From Thelonectria olida (taxonomy: Eukaryota; Ascomycota; Sordariomycetes; Hypocreales; Nectriaceae), in contig JAGPYM010000013.1 in assembly GCA_020736575.1 (NCBI GenBank), forward strand, positions 248,001 to 312,000: a DNA stretch of 64,000 bases. The letters are read 5' to 3'. The notes below the pieces were generated by a model, which was not told the origin of the DNA, searched no databases, and was given only the letters and a program-made list of their open reading frames with translations. Positions 11,190 through 21,648 of the stretch are shown here, in pieces (positions within the stretch are counted from its first letter, which is position 1; every line of letters begins with the position of its first letter). A program made the position numbers and the translations under genes.

Positions 11190-12601
11190 ATGGCAGAATC
11201 GAGCCCGACCAGGCAAAATGTTGGTCGCCCGCAATTGGGCAACATGAGGAGCAGCTCATACTTAAGCGACCACCAGCAGTATCGCCCTCCTCCTCGACAA
11301 CCGGATCAGTTTCAGGGGATCGATACTGTCGTGGAGGATTCCGGCATTCTCGCTCCTACCTCGACCAAGCCTGTGGTGTCTTTCAATGGCATCCCTTCCG
11401 AGGAGAACCCCCCACTGTCGTGGACAGCGGACTGAGCCACGACTACTCCCATCCCAACTGTGCGCCTGTCCCCGGCGACAAGTCGGATCGTCTCATTGCC
11501 ACTCTCTTTTACAAAGGAACTGGACAGAGCTCGCCTGTCAAGGCCACCTTTGCCGACAGCAGCGACGCCCTACCCGCGAACCTCGCGCCGACCGACGACC
11601 CCAAGGAATTTCCCCTCGAGCTGCCGACTCAGGAGTCCGAGCAGTTGGACCACATCTATGGCTCGTACATCTCTCCCTTGTGCATTGCCGCCTTCCTTCA
11701 CCTCATGTCCACGTTCCCTCTCGAGCGGGAAGCCGGTGAACCCCACTCCTCGCATCGATGTCTCGACAACCATGAGCACCCTCGAGTGGTGGAACTTACC
11801 CTCACTCCTTCGCCGTCTCCCCAGTATTTGAGCCTGGACGATTTGCGGAAGCACGAGATGATTTACCGATTTGAGCAGGAGTGGAACGTTGATGTCGTTC
11901 TTCAGAAGGACAGTGTTTGGAGAAGACACCCTCGTCTAGTCGTCTTTGACATGGACAGCACTCTCATCACTCAGGAAGTAATTGACTTGCTGGCCGACAC
12001 CATCAAGGATCCCCCAGATCTACCCCAGCGTGTTGCCGCCATCACTCATCGTGCTATGATGGGTGAGTTGGAGTTCGAGGGATCCTTCCGTGAGCGTGTC
12101 AAGCTCCTCGCGGGACTTCCCGCAACCTTGTTCAATGACCTTCGGCCCGTCCTAGACGTCACCAAGGGCGTGCCTCAGTTGATCAGAGCGTTCAAGCGAT
12201 TGGGTGTCAAGACGGCCGTCTTATCCGGCGGTTTTCAGCCCCTGACTGGTTGGCTCGCCGGGGAACTGGGCATTGACTACGCCCATGCAAACCAAGTCGT
12301 TATTGAGAACGACAAGCTCACGGGCGAAGTTCAAGGCATCATCGTGGGCAAGGAGCGCAAGCGCGATCTCCTCTTGGAAATTGCCAAGAAGGAGGGCATT
12401 GATCTATTGCAGGTGGTGGCCTGCGGAGACGGCGCCAACGATCTCCTGATGTTGGAAAAGGCCGGCCTCCTAGGTGTGGCGTGGAACGCCAAGCCTCGGG
12501 TGCAGATGGAAGCCGATGCGCGACTGAACGGCGAAAGCCTTTTGGACATGCTGTATTTGTTTGGATTCACGAGCGAGGAAATCGACCAACTGATTGCATA
12601 A
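11190..12601 (+). CDS. SER2: Phosphoserine phosphatase (HAD family), with apparent frameshifts
   Basis: Final step of serine synthesis: hydrolysis of O-phosphoserine. The C-terminal catalytic half is intact: HAD motif I FDMDSTLITQEVIDL (aspartates near 11950), cap region HRAMMGELEFEGSFRERVKLLAGLP, motif II VLSGGFQPL, a lysine in the KERKRD stretch, and motif III GDGANDLLML. The coding frame, however, changes. The N-terminus starts at ATG 11190 and is open to a TGA at 11433-11435; the sequence that follows naturally (LSHDYSHPN...) is in another frame from about 11426. From about 11725 to 11790 the family-like text (NPTPRIDVSTTMST) is in the first frame, then the second frame resumes to the TAA at 12601. 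No intron explains these changes. They may be sequencing indels or real lesions. No good ATG serves the catalytic frame alone. Confidence 0.88.
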
Positions 12602-13161
12602 AGGGCGTTGATGGAAAGAAATGGGTTCCGCAAGGGATTGCATCTGGGTGATTGGGGCATGAGATATATGAAATGGCAAGGTGTTGGGTTATTGGATACC
12701 AGGCAACAAAGAATACAAGAATATTTTACGGTTGGGAAACTTGGAGTTTTCTTTCGTGGTGTGATGTCACCAATCAGGTGTAATATCATCCCCAAGAACT
12801 TGATGCCATTGACTTGAAGTTACATGTGAGCCGAGGAAGTTCCTTACAATGAAACTTTTCCGAGCTTTGGAGAACTAGTCATAGCTTACCTATTCACTAG
12901 GAAACACCAATTGGAATCCATCGACTCAAGAATACAGACACAAAAGCTAGAAATTTCTTACGGTGGGTGGACCGTAGGCTAGGTCAAACATTACAGGTAT
13001 TCCAATGCTCGACCCCGTTCCATCCTTCTTCTACACACAACGAGGGACAACAGAGACCCTGGGTCTCGCCAGCAGTCCCTGTCCCCCCGGATCAATTCGC
13101 CATACACAACACTAGATTTGTACGCTCGCGCGATGCCACTTCCATGCTTCTCTTTTTCGAT
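12602..13161. other. Convergent 3' spacer
   Basis: 560 bp between the stops of the phosphoserine phosphatase gene and the small mitochondrial gene. Nothing recognised beyond probable 3' untranslated sequence. Confidence 0.6.
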
Positions 13162-13755
13162 TTAAGGGTAGCCCTCCTTGCCCCACTTGTTATACTTGTC
13201 GTGCAACTCGGCGGGGAGGGTGACGTTGGGAACGACGACGACGTTGAGAGCGCTGGGGGCGTCCTTGGGAGCCTTGCTGGGGTCGCCGCCGGGGTGGTAC
13301 TGGTAGGCACCCTTTGTTTCCGAGTCCCAGGGATGGCCGGAGATGGCGACGGGAGCCTCGGAGGTGGACTTGGTGGGTGATGAGCCTGTACGAGTCAATG
13401 GTCAGCGTTCGTGTCGTTCGAGGAAGAATTTTGTTGGTGGTGTGTCAGCGTGGGTGATGTTTTGCGTACCGAAGTAGTAGCCAGCACCGCCGAGGGCGCT
13501 GACCATGACGGCACCGAGAATCTGCAATTCAAAAGCCCTCCACGTTAGCCAAATTGTTCAATACATCGTCAATCGATGGTCGTTGTCTTCGCTCGTCGCT
13601 GGAAACGGCCGGGCAGGGTCGGAGTGGACCGAGGCATTATGACGCACCAGAGTTTCGGGGTTACGCTTGGACTCCTTCTTGAGCTCATTCTTCTGAGCGT
13701 CTTGGAGACGGCGGGCAGTGGTGGAGAGGAATCGACGGGTGACCTGGGAAGCCAT
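13162..13755 (-). CDS. Small mitochondrial inner-membrane protein of unknown function
   Basis: Predicted 127 residues in three exons: 13648-13755, 13470-13521 and 13162-13385. Donors are gtgcgt and gtacgc; acceptors are attgcag and gtacag. All phases fit. Seen: an Arg/Ser/Thr-rich presequence without acidic residues (MASQVTRRFLSTTARRL), a charged linker, one hydrophobic helix (ILGAVMVSALGGAGYYFG, about residues 37-54), then a polar domain with HPWDSETKGAYQYHPGGDP and a C-terminus LHDKYNKWGKEGYP. This suggests a protein inserted in the inner membrane with its C-terminus in the intermembrane space. I recognise the style of a conserved fungal mitochondrial protein but cannot name the family; a respiratory-complex accessory subunit is possible. 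The tight exon structure and the presequence make a real gene likely. Confidence 0.8.
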
Positions 13756-15354
13756 TGTGACGGTGTGTGGAGTGTGGTGATGACGAGAGGTGAGTGGTGG
13801 TGGTGTTGGAGGTGGTTTTGAGGAAATGCAAGCTTGGGTCCGTCGTATGATTTCGGGAGCGAAGCGTTCGCCCGCCCAGCGGTTTGCAGAGCATGCGATT
13901 GGCCAATGCGAGGTGAGCTCTGTCACGTGCTTGGTCACGTTCTGAGGAAATCGGATGACGAGTGACGTCTTGTTTTTTTAGCTTGAATTTGGGGTTTTGA
14001 TACCTGAGGCGCAAGGCACCCTCAAGTCATCAACCCCATCGGTACCAGTTAGTGGGCACCCGACGTTATGGGTCAGTGCCTTTACTGGCCGCTGGTTGCA
14101 ATGCTCGGACCAACCACTGTCACTGGTTGCAATTAACTAACTACGGGCTAATGTTAGTGGACTGGACACCTCTCTGGTCTGAGCCCGTCCCTGACGCTGC
14201 CTGAGACCCGAGTCAATGCCATCTGGAGACTGGAGGAATGAAAGCTGCCCCTCTCTTCTCACGTCACACACGTTTATTGCGTGCCATGGATGCCGCAGGA
14301 TTGCGATGCACATAGTGTGCGAAGCCTTAGACATTTTTTAAATGGGCGGGAGTGACGTATTCGAACAGATGACACCAAGCACGGTGGCAGGAGGCGCCTT
14401 GCTGCAGATGGATCCCGTTGCCGTGGGCGAGGGTGACGTTGACCGACATATCAGTGGTCGATCCAGGATACAACTTCTTTGTCATGCATGGATTTTATGC
14501 AGTCTGCAAATCACAGCCGAGTCGACGTGTGGATGGACGAGTGAGATGCATTTGGAATCCGTTATTGGACCCATTTACCGCCCGAGTCGAAAATGTTCCA
14601 AGTGAAGACAGATTTGATGATGGAGTCAACCGAGAGGCTACGGGCCAACCCCTTTCATGGCTGTGAATAGCTGAGACCAAATAATCCCACTCACTCGCTC
14701 GCTCACACGCACTCACACTCGCAAAAGCAACATCAAGTCATCATCAATCACCCAGCCATGCAGGGGACAGGGGGCCAATGTTCAGTGTCCCGGGCAGGAC
14801 GGACAGAGTGCGGATGAAGATGCTAAACCCAAAGCAGTAACCAAAGCTAAATGGTCTGGCTGAAAAAAAGGAACGAGCATAACTACGCAGTACATCGTCT
14901 TTCCTTCACCACCACCATCTCCTTTGGTCTCGTCGCTTCGTTTTTCCCCTTCCCCTCATTCCTTTCTTTTTTGTACGATACGTCTCCTCAAAGTCTTTGT
15001 CCCTGCAGGGCGGCACTCATTCCCCTCACTTTCTCCTTTTCCCAGTCTCTCCCTCGAGTTCCTCCCCGCCTTCTTTCTCGCCATCTCAGACACAGACCTC
15101 GCCCCTTTAGCCACACGAGCCAACTACCGATCCTCCCGACCTCACCCATCAACGCGCCAGCCAGCCTCCCGCACGAGAAGATTCATATAACCTTCGAACC
15201 CGATGCGAATGATTGATCAGCTACAATCCTACATGCGATCCCACGATTCCCGGTAAAAGACGCGTTCCACACTCGATCCATATTCGGTAGGACAAGGTCG
15301 TTCCAAACCCTCTTGTTCATCGATTAGTAAACACCACAACCACAACGGACCATC
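13756..15354. other. Divergent promoter region, small mitochondrial gene / ERF2
   Basis: 1.6 kb. The 14900-15350 part is CT-rich with tracts such as tttcccctttcc and probably carries the ERF2 core promoter and leader. Open frames of fewer than 125 codons lie here but are low-complexity Ser/Pro/Phe products of the pyrimidine tract. Confidence 0.5.
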
Positions 15355-17399
15355 ATGATGGCTTCAAATAACGGCGAAGATGGCTTCCCGACACCCCAAA
15401 TTCCTCGTTCCGAGGTTCCCGGCCCACCCAGCATCATTTCGTCGCGGATGACGGATATTGCCAGTGACGATGGAGGCGACACCGAGGCCAACCGACAACA
15501 GCGAATGAGCCTACCAAGGAGCGTGGATGTAGCCTCCCGACCCGGCACGGCTCGCACGGGTGTGTCATCCAAGGGCGCGTGGCCGAACCAGGCTTCTCGA
15601 AAGAATTATGTCGCCGGTGTCGCGGCCAAGCGAGGGAGCACGTCGAGCACAGCTGCTGCGTCCGCTAGCCAGACCCCGAGTCTTTCCAACCGCACTCACG
15701 CCCCTTCCCTGACGTCGCAAGCCTTCTTCCGGCCTATGAGCTCGCAAAAGTTGCAGGCGCAGCGAGGCGGCCAACAGCGTCCGTCCACCATGGGCCAGCA
15801 GTCCACGACCATCGAAGATAGCCCCACCGAAATGGGGGGAGGTAGCGTTGCACGACAGAGTATCATCTCGAATCCGATTGCCCAAGTCCAGCGTAACTTG
15901 GGAGACGAGGACAACATGCGACCCCCACCATCTCGAGGCACCGAAATGACGGAGCAAGAAACCCTGGACAGGATCACAGCAAACACGAGCCCCAGCCATG
16001 GTCACTATCCTGCCGGGAGCTTGACGGACAGCGTCCGTCCTCTGCAGGGCAAGTCGGATCCAAGCCAGTCTGTGCAACACAGAATCAATGTCGACACGAG
16101 CTACAGAGATCTGGCGAGCCTGCCCAGCCCTATCAAAACTCCACGGTCGTTCCGCTCCAGCTTCCTCATGCCCGGCAGCAAGGGTGACGCAGCATCAAGT
16201 ATTCCCAACCGGAGCACCGAAGGGGCCGAGAAGCTCTCGTCATCCGCATCGTCACCACAGATGCGCCCAGTCGATTTGCAAACACCACGCCCAGTACGCG
16301 TTCCTCAGCCACGAACCAAGCAGCCCAACCTAGGCCGCGTGCATCAGTACTTTGACGGCAACACATCCTTTTGCTTTGGCGGGCGGTGGCAGAATACGAG
16401 GCAACGGCCCATCAATATTGCCACCGGCTTTGCCATTGTGATTCCCTGTGCCTTGTTCTTCGGCTTTGAGGCTCCCTGGCTGTGGAAACACATTTCCCCT
16501 GCGATTCCCATCACATTTGCTTACCTGGCCTACATCTGCTTCTCGTCATTTATCCATGCCTCGGTCTCTGATCCAGGAGTATGTATCCCAATTCCCGTTA
16601 GGACGGCGTACAAGTCACTAACCAGTAGTAGATTCTACCCCGAAATCTTCATCGATTTCCTGCTGTGGATGAGGACGACGATCCCCTCCGTCTCAGCCCA
16701 CCAACAACCGACTGGGCTCTCATCAAATCAGCCGTATCCAACACAGCCGCTATGGAAGTCCCTGTTAAGCACTGCCGGACTTGCAATATCTGGCGTCCGC
16801 CACGTGCCCATCATTGTCGCCTCTGCGACAACTGTATCGAGACTCACGACCATCACTGCGTGTGGCTCAACAACTGCGTCGGAAAACGCAACTACCGATA
16901 TTTCTTTACCTTTGTCACCTCCTCTACGATCCTCGCAGCCTATCTCATTGGCACCAGCCTTACTCAGCTCATTACATACAAGAACCGCGAAGGCACCTCA
17001 TTCACTAAGGCTATGAAACATTTCCCTGTTCCTTTCGCTCTAATCATTCTCGGATTCATCTTCTTCCTCTATCCTGCCGCATTGATGGGATACCACATCT
17101 TCCTGATGGCCCGAGGCGAAACTACGCGAGAATACATGAACTCGCACAAGTTTATCAAGTCGGAGCGGTTCCGAGCCTTTACGCAGGCAAACTTTATCAA
17201 GAACTTCATTGTGGTGCTGTGCCGTCCCAGACAGCCAACCTATTACCAGTTCAAGAACCGATACCAGGACGGTGATCAGCGTTTGGGCATTCGACGGGAT
17301 AAGCGCCCGCGAACGAACTCGCTGGAGCTTGACAGTGTAAAGCCTCCGTCATCGGGCTTCCAAGGACCGGTATCCTTGAGGGCCGAAAACAATGCCTAA
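15355..17399 (+). CDS. ERF2: Palmitoyltransferase Erf2 (DHHC family)
   Basis: Attaches palmitate to cysteines of Ras-type GTPases at the ER/Golgi; in yeast it works with Erf4. Two exons: 15355-16578 and 16632-17399 (53-bp intron, gtatgt...gtagtag), 663 residues. The first ~340 residues are disordered, rich in Ser, Pro and Gln. Then come two membrane helices (about 358-400), the DPG motif exactly at the exon junction (SDPG|ILPRN), the Cys-rich domain HCRTCNIWRPPRAHHC...CDNC with catalytic DHHC near residue 480, two more helices, and the TTRE-like motif (GETTREYMNSHKF). Two ATGs are adjacent at 15355 and 15358; either may serve. The N-terminal extension is much longer than in yeast Erf2, as is common in filamentous fungi. 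Confidence 0.94.
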
Positions 17400-18838
17400 A
17401 CAGCGGCGCATATGAACGGGACGTTTGTCTTATTTCTGTTTTTCTTTCTTCTCGATTGTTCTTTTTAACTTTACGAAAAGCGGCGCGACTTCTTGGAAGA
17501 ATCGACGAATACTTCTTTCTTTTTTCCACCGCAGAACAGGGAGGGAGGATCCTCCTATAATGTCTTTGATATCTATTATACCCTTGACAGCTGACCTCAT
17601 GTATTTCTTTTATTCTCTTATTTCCTTCTCTTCTATTTGTATCATATTTCATGGGATGCGGGCTCAGCCAGCGAGAAAAGAGGGCGTTAGTATTGAATGG
17701 GGGTAAGATGGGAGATATTGGGCATCCTTCGGGTTTGGCATGCGAAAGAAAAACTAGATTTCAATACAGACAGACGTGCTGGGCTTGATTGCCCGAGTTG
17801 ATCACTTTGGTTCCTATTGTCACTGGTGCGTGTGGTGGTGGTGAGGGTGTATATTGCAACTATAAGAAGATCGCCCTTTCTACGTTGATGGCGATGAAGT
17901 ATGTCGCGAGAGTACGTGCAAAACTCCACATGGTCACATTACACCGTCAATGTAGACAAGTAACGTTTTATCCGGGTTGTATAACCATCACATTCATTAC
18001 ACATAGAGCATTTTAAACAATATTTGCTGCGAGTGCATTTGAAAAGCGCTCATATTGATACACATAGGGTAACTTTCATGATAAGCTGGAAGTTGTTATG
18101 GAATGTAAACATGATTGTTCTTCTCTAGGTACTTAGGTATTGAAATCTCAAGATGAAAGAAGAGGGAAGAGGGAAAGGAAGTAAATCTCCTTCTTTGACG
18201 ACATGTGTGTTTAGGATTTCGGAACGAGTTCAGCGTTTTCATCTAGCATGCACTGCTAGATACCTAAACAAGCATAACATCATTTGACGAGTAACGGTGG
18301 CTGTTTCGCCGCCTGGACAAGTACAATGGCCGACCACTAACCAGATACCCCAAATACTAGTCTTCAAGCCGATGCCAATTATCACGCAAGGTCCAATTGC
18401 ACCTTTGACATGTCTTGCCTTGTACAAGTCAAGCATCATCCATCAAGCCACCGTCGTTCTCAACAAACGCTCTCCTGTGGGTTGTACAAGCAATATCATG
18501 TCATATTGCTGTAGTGTAATAAGGCCACTTACTCCCTTCGCTTCTCTCCTCGACTCTCGAGCCGAGTCAGCCCAGTGTATGAATAGTATCCTAGGTAACC
18601 TTCCAATGCCGTCGTCGTGTTTTTGCAGCAGCGCAGAGTCGTCAGCGCCACCAGTACTTTGTACCCATCCCGTTGAAATATCGATAACCAAACACCAACC
18701 CAATCAATTCAATGCCCGGCCAACGCCTCGAAATATGCAACACTGACGCCTGTATGTCCCCAAGCAATGCGTGTTACCCATGAACTTCGTGAGATTCCAA
18801 ATTTATCGTATGAATTTCCCCATCCGAGACCCCTTCTG
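17400..18838. other. Convergent 3' spacer
   Basis: 1.4 kb between the ERF2 and GH76 stops, AT-rich in 17400-18300. Open frames on both strands at 18297-18746 start at GTG or TTG and have no domain. No gene called. Confidence 0.55.
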
Positions 18839-21648
18839 TTACTTTGTGGGTATGTGTTCGTCCTCGATCCCTTTAGTGTGTGGGGCATCATCCAGAGGAA
18901 CGTCCTTCTCTTTGTTGGTATCCTTCTCCTCCTCTTTTAGAACTTGTTTCTGAGTCGTCGGCTCGCTCACACCATCAACGGTGTATTTCGGCCAAGTTTC
19001 GTCGTTCGAACTTTGAATTACGCTCTGTTCCGGTTCCTTCTGCGGGACCCTATTCTCTTCTGTGAGCGGATCTCTTCCGGATTCTTGGGTGTTCTGCTCC
19101 ACGATGGGGTGGTTTAGGGTTTGAGTTTCTCCATCGACCGCCTCCGTAGGAAGAGGGGTTGTAGTCGTTGGCACATCTCTTGCCCCGAGTTCTTGAGTGC
19201 TGTCTACCACAGGATCGTGAGTGGGAGCTTGAGTTTCTTCCCTGGCTTCCTCGATAGCAAGAGGTGGGAAAGTAAAAGGCGGGATAGCAAGAGGGGGTGC
19301 AGTGGCAACGGCGGGCAAATCTCTTCCTCCGAATTCCTGCGTGTTTTGTTCTACGTGGTTGTGACTGGGAGTTTGAGGTGTGCTTGTGTCGTGATTTGGA
19401 GCTCGGTTTTCGTCCTCGACCTGCTTTTCAGAAAGAAGGGCTGCACTGGCATCAATAGGCACATCGATTCCTCTGGGTTCTTGAGTGCTGTGCTCCACGT
19501 TGTGGTTTGGAGCTTCTTTGACTTCCTCAGTAGAAAGACCATTTTCTGCCATGTCGTTTCGTACATCTGTAGGGCGGGTTATTTCACTCGCGAGTGCAGC
19601 TTGAAGCGTCTGACTGTGCCTTGGGCTCGAGGTCCCATCTCCTCCAAAGGCAGTGACGGGGGTTGCGTTCAAAACCTCCCGGTCCCTCGCCAGATCAGCT
19701 CGAGACTGGCGATCATAGGCTGCGAAAACGCTTTCAGAACCGAATGAATCGCTTTGTCTCATCGCACGGTTTTGTGCCCATCCAATAGGCATGCTTGATA
19801 CCCGGCGAGCAGGCATTGGGTCCTGGTTGCGAACGTTTGAAACCAGAACAGACGAGGGCACCGCGATGTGCTTGTCCGCACTGTCACGCGAGCTGTCATC
19901 CTCGCTGCTGTGAACCACTGCCGCGACCTTTTCATTTTCATAGTCTGACTCCTTCTTTCGGTGGAGAATAGCAGCAACTCCGCCTCCAGCGGCGGCAAGG
20001 GCGGCGGTAGTGGTGGCTGCGCTCGAAAAGTCGCGAAACTGGTTGACCGTGCTCTTATCCGAGGTCTCGTCAATGAAGATCCAGATCAGACTTGAAACGA
20101 ACAAACCGATAATGAGAACTGTGAGAATACCAGCTCCCGCCCGATCGCCCGCCGTGATGGGTCCTAAATTGGATTCCGGCTCTGTCCGTCCTATGTCTTC
20201 GGAACCAGCATCTGGATCGCCCTTGCTTGTACCTCCGGTATCTGATGTCAACGGAGCGGATCGCTGTTTGACCATACAAGACAGGGTGACTTCCATGGCA
20301 GCCATTTGCTGTCCGACACCTGTGGATCCGTCGTATTTATCCTTGTTCCAAACTAGGCCACACATTCGCTTATTGTCACCCCCCTGGCATTGCTTCGCAG
20401 CGGCAACGGCGGACGTTTGTAGTAAGGGCATGAGCATGTCGTATGTGTGGGGAGCCCATTGGGTCGTAACGGCCAGCCAGCGACTCAAATAAGCCTTGAA
20501 GGATTGCTGGTCTAGGTTGCAAAGATTGACGGGTTCGCAAGCGACTTCCGTCATGATATTCTTGTTAGGCCCGGTGAAGAAGACTTTGACACCTTCAAGT
20601 AAGTTGTCGAGACGAGTCTTCCATTGCTCACTCTCGGTGTAGTTGTACATGGCGGCGGCACCAAGGATCATGCCTCCAACATTGTACGAGAACTGGTAAG
20701 GAACGATGTTGGTGCAGCCAGTCTCGATATGAGCGCCGTCGTAAACTGCCCAGTTTTTCGTGTTGATGAACTCAATGTCTATCATCCAATCCCACGTTTT
20801 GTCGGCCCATTTGGCGTAGGTCTCGTTTCCGGTGAACAGAGCGAGACGGGCACCCAGAGCAAAGAAGCAGGCCTGTGAAATGGAGTTTTTGTAGTTGTAA
20901 CCGTTGTTCCATTGGAAAATCTGCCAACGCAATCCGCCACCGCAGTGTTGGTCATCCCAACGGGCCGCTTGGGTGTTGAATACGGCCTGGGCTAAGGCAA
21001 GCCATTGAGGTTGGTCCGCATCGGGATGGGGGAAGTTGTATTCGGCGGCGGACATGACGGCGAGACCCCAGAAGCCCTGGTCGTCGTTTCCTTCGGTTCT
21101 CGTTTGGTTGATGGGCATATAGTCGTTGTGGTCGCCGACCTGGAAAAGAAGGGCCTGTTTGGTGAGATTGACAAAGGAATCGTCGCCGGTGTATTTCCAG
21201 TATTCTACAAGCCAGGTCAATATCGTCGTTTGACTGGTTCGCGTGCAGTGGAAGCGAAATACAGTTGTACATACCAACGAGTGATCCCATCATTGAGCCA
21301 GCCTCCCACCCTAATCGAAATCAGTTGCGCTTCTTAAACGAGGCTCAAGTCGGTACATACAGTAATACGGTTCAGGGAGTAAACCGGGAGTTCCGCCCGG
21401 TTTGTCTCCGTTGTAAAACGAGAGCATGTCAGTGGCCATATTTTTGGCAATTGACTTTATGGATTCTGACAGGAACACATGTCAGCATGGATCTGGCGTG
21501 GGAGATGCATCTAAGACGGAGAGCACGCACGAGTTGAATTGGGGTCGAGCGTGTAGGCGGTGGCGAAGCTGTTCAGGGCGAGTAGCACGGCGCCGAAGAG
21601 CCCACGGAAGCTGGGCCGTGGCTCCGGCCTACATGATGGTTGGAGCAT
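18839..21648 (-). CDS. GH76 alpha-1,6-mannanase (Dfg5/Dcw1 family) with transmembrane segment and long tail
   Basis: Family role: cleavage/transglycosylation of GPI-glycan mannose to anchor wall glycoproteins. Four exons: 21531-21648, 21361-21465, 21275-21310 and 18839-21204; 874 residues. Seen: a signal peptide (residues 1-32), YYWWEAGSMMGSLVEYWKYTGDD, the catalytic Asp pair in EGNDDQGFWG (D127, D128), HCGGGLRWQIFQWNNGYNYKNSISQ split across residues 150-175, and CGLVWNKDKYDGSTGVGQQMAALE-like text near 390. Odd: instead of ending in a GPI signal near 450 residues, it has a transmembrane helix (about 442-464, TVLIIGLFVSSLIWIFI) and a ~410-residue acidic, disordered tail predicted cytosolic. 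From roughly 19100 to 19560 the tail repeats a degenerate unit (see repeat entry). Convergent with ERF2, divergent from synaptobrevin. Confidence 0.94.
19080..19510 (-). repeat. Degenerate protein repeat in the GH76 tail
   Basis: Four copies of a 35-50-codon unit with core [N/T]H-x-VE-x-[N/S]TQE-x-G-x-[R/I]D[V/L]P: HNVEHSTQEPRGIDVP, HNHVEQNTQEFGGRDLP, HDPVVDSTQELGARDVP and HPIVEQNTQESGRDP. The copies also share a following Thr/Ala/Pro-rich stretch and a D/E-rich link before the next core. At DNA level they are diverged, so the duplication is old. Function unknown. Confidence 0.8.
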
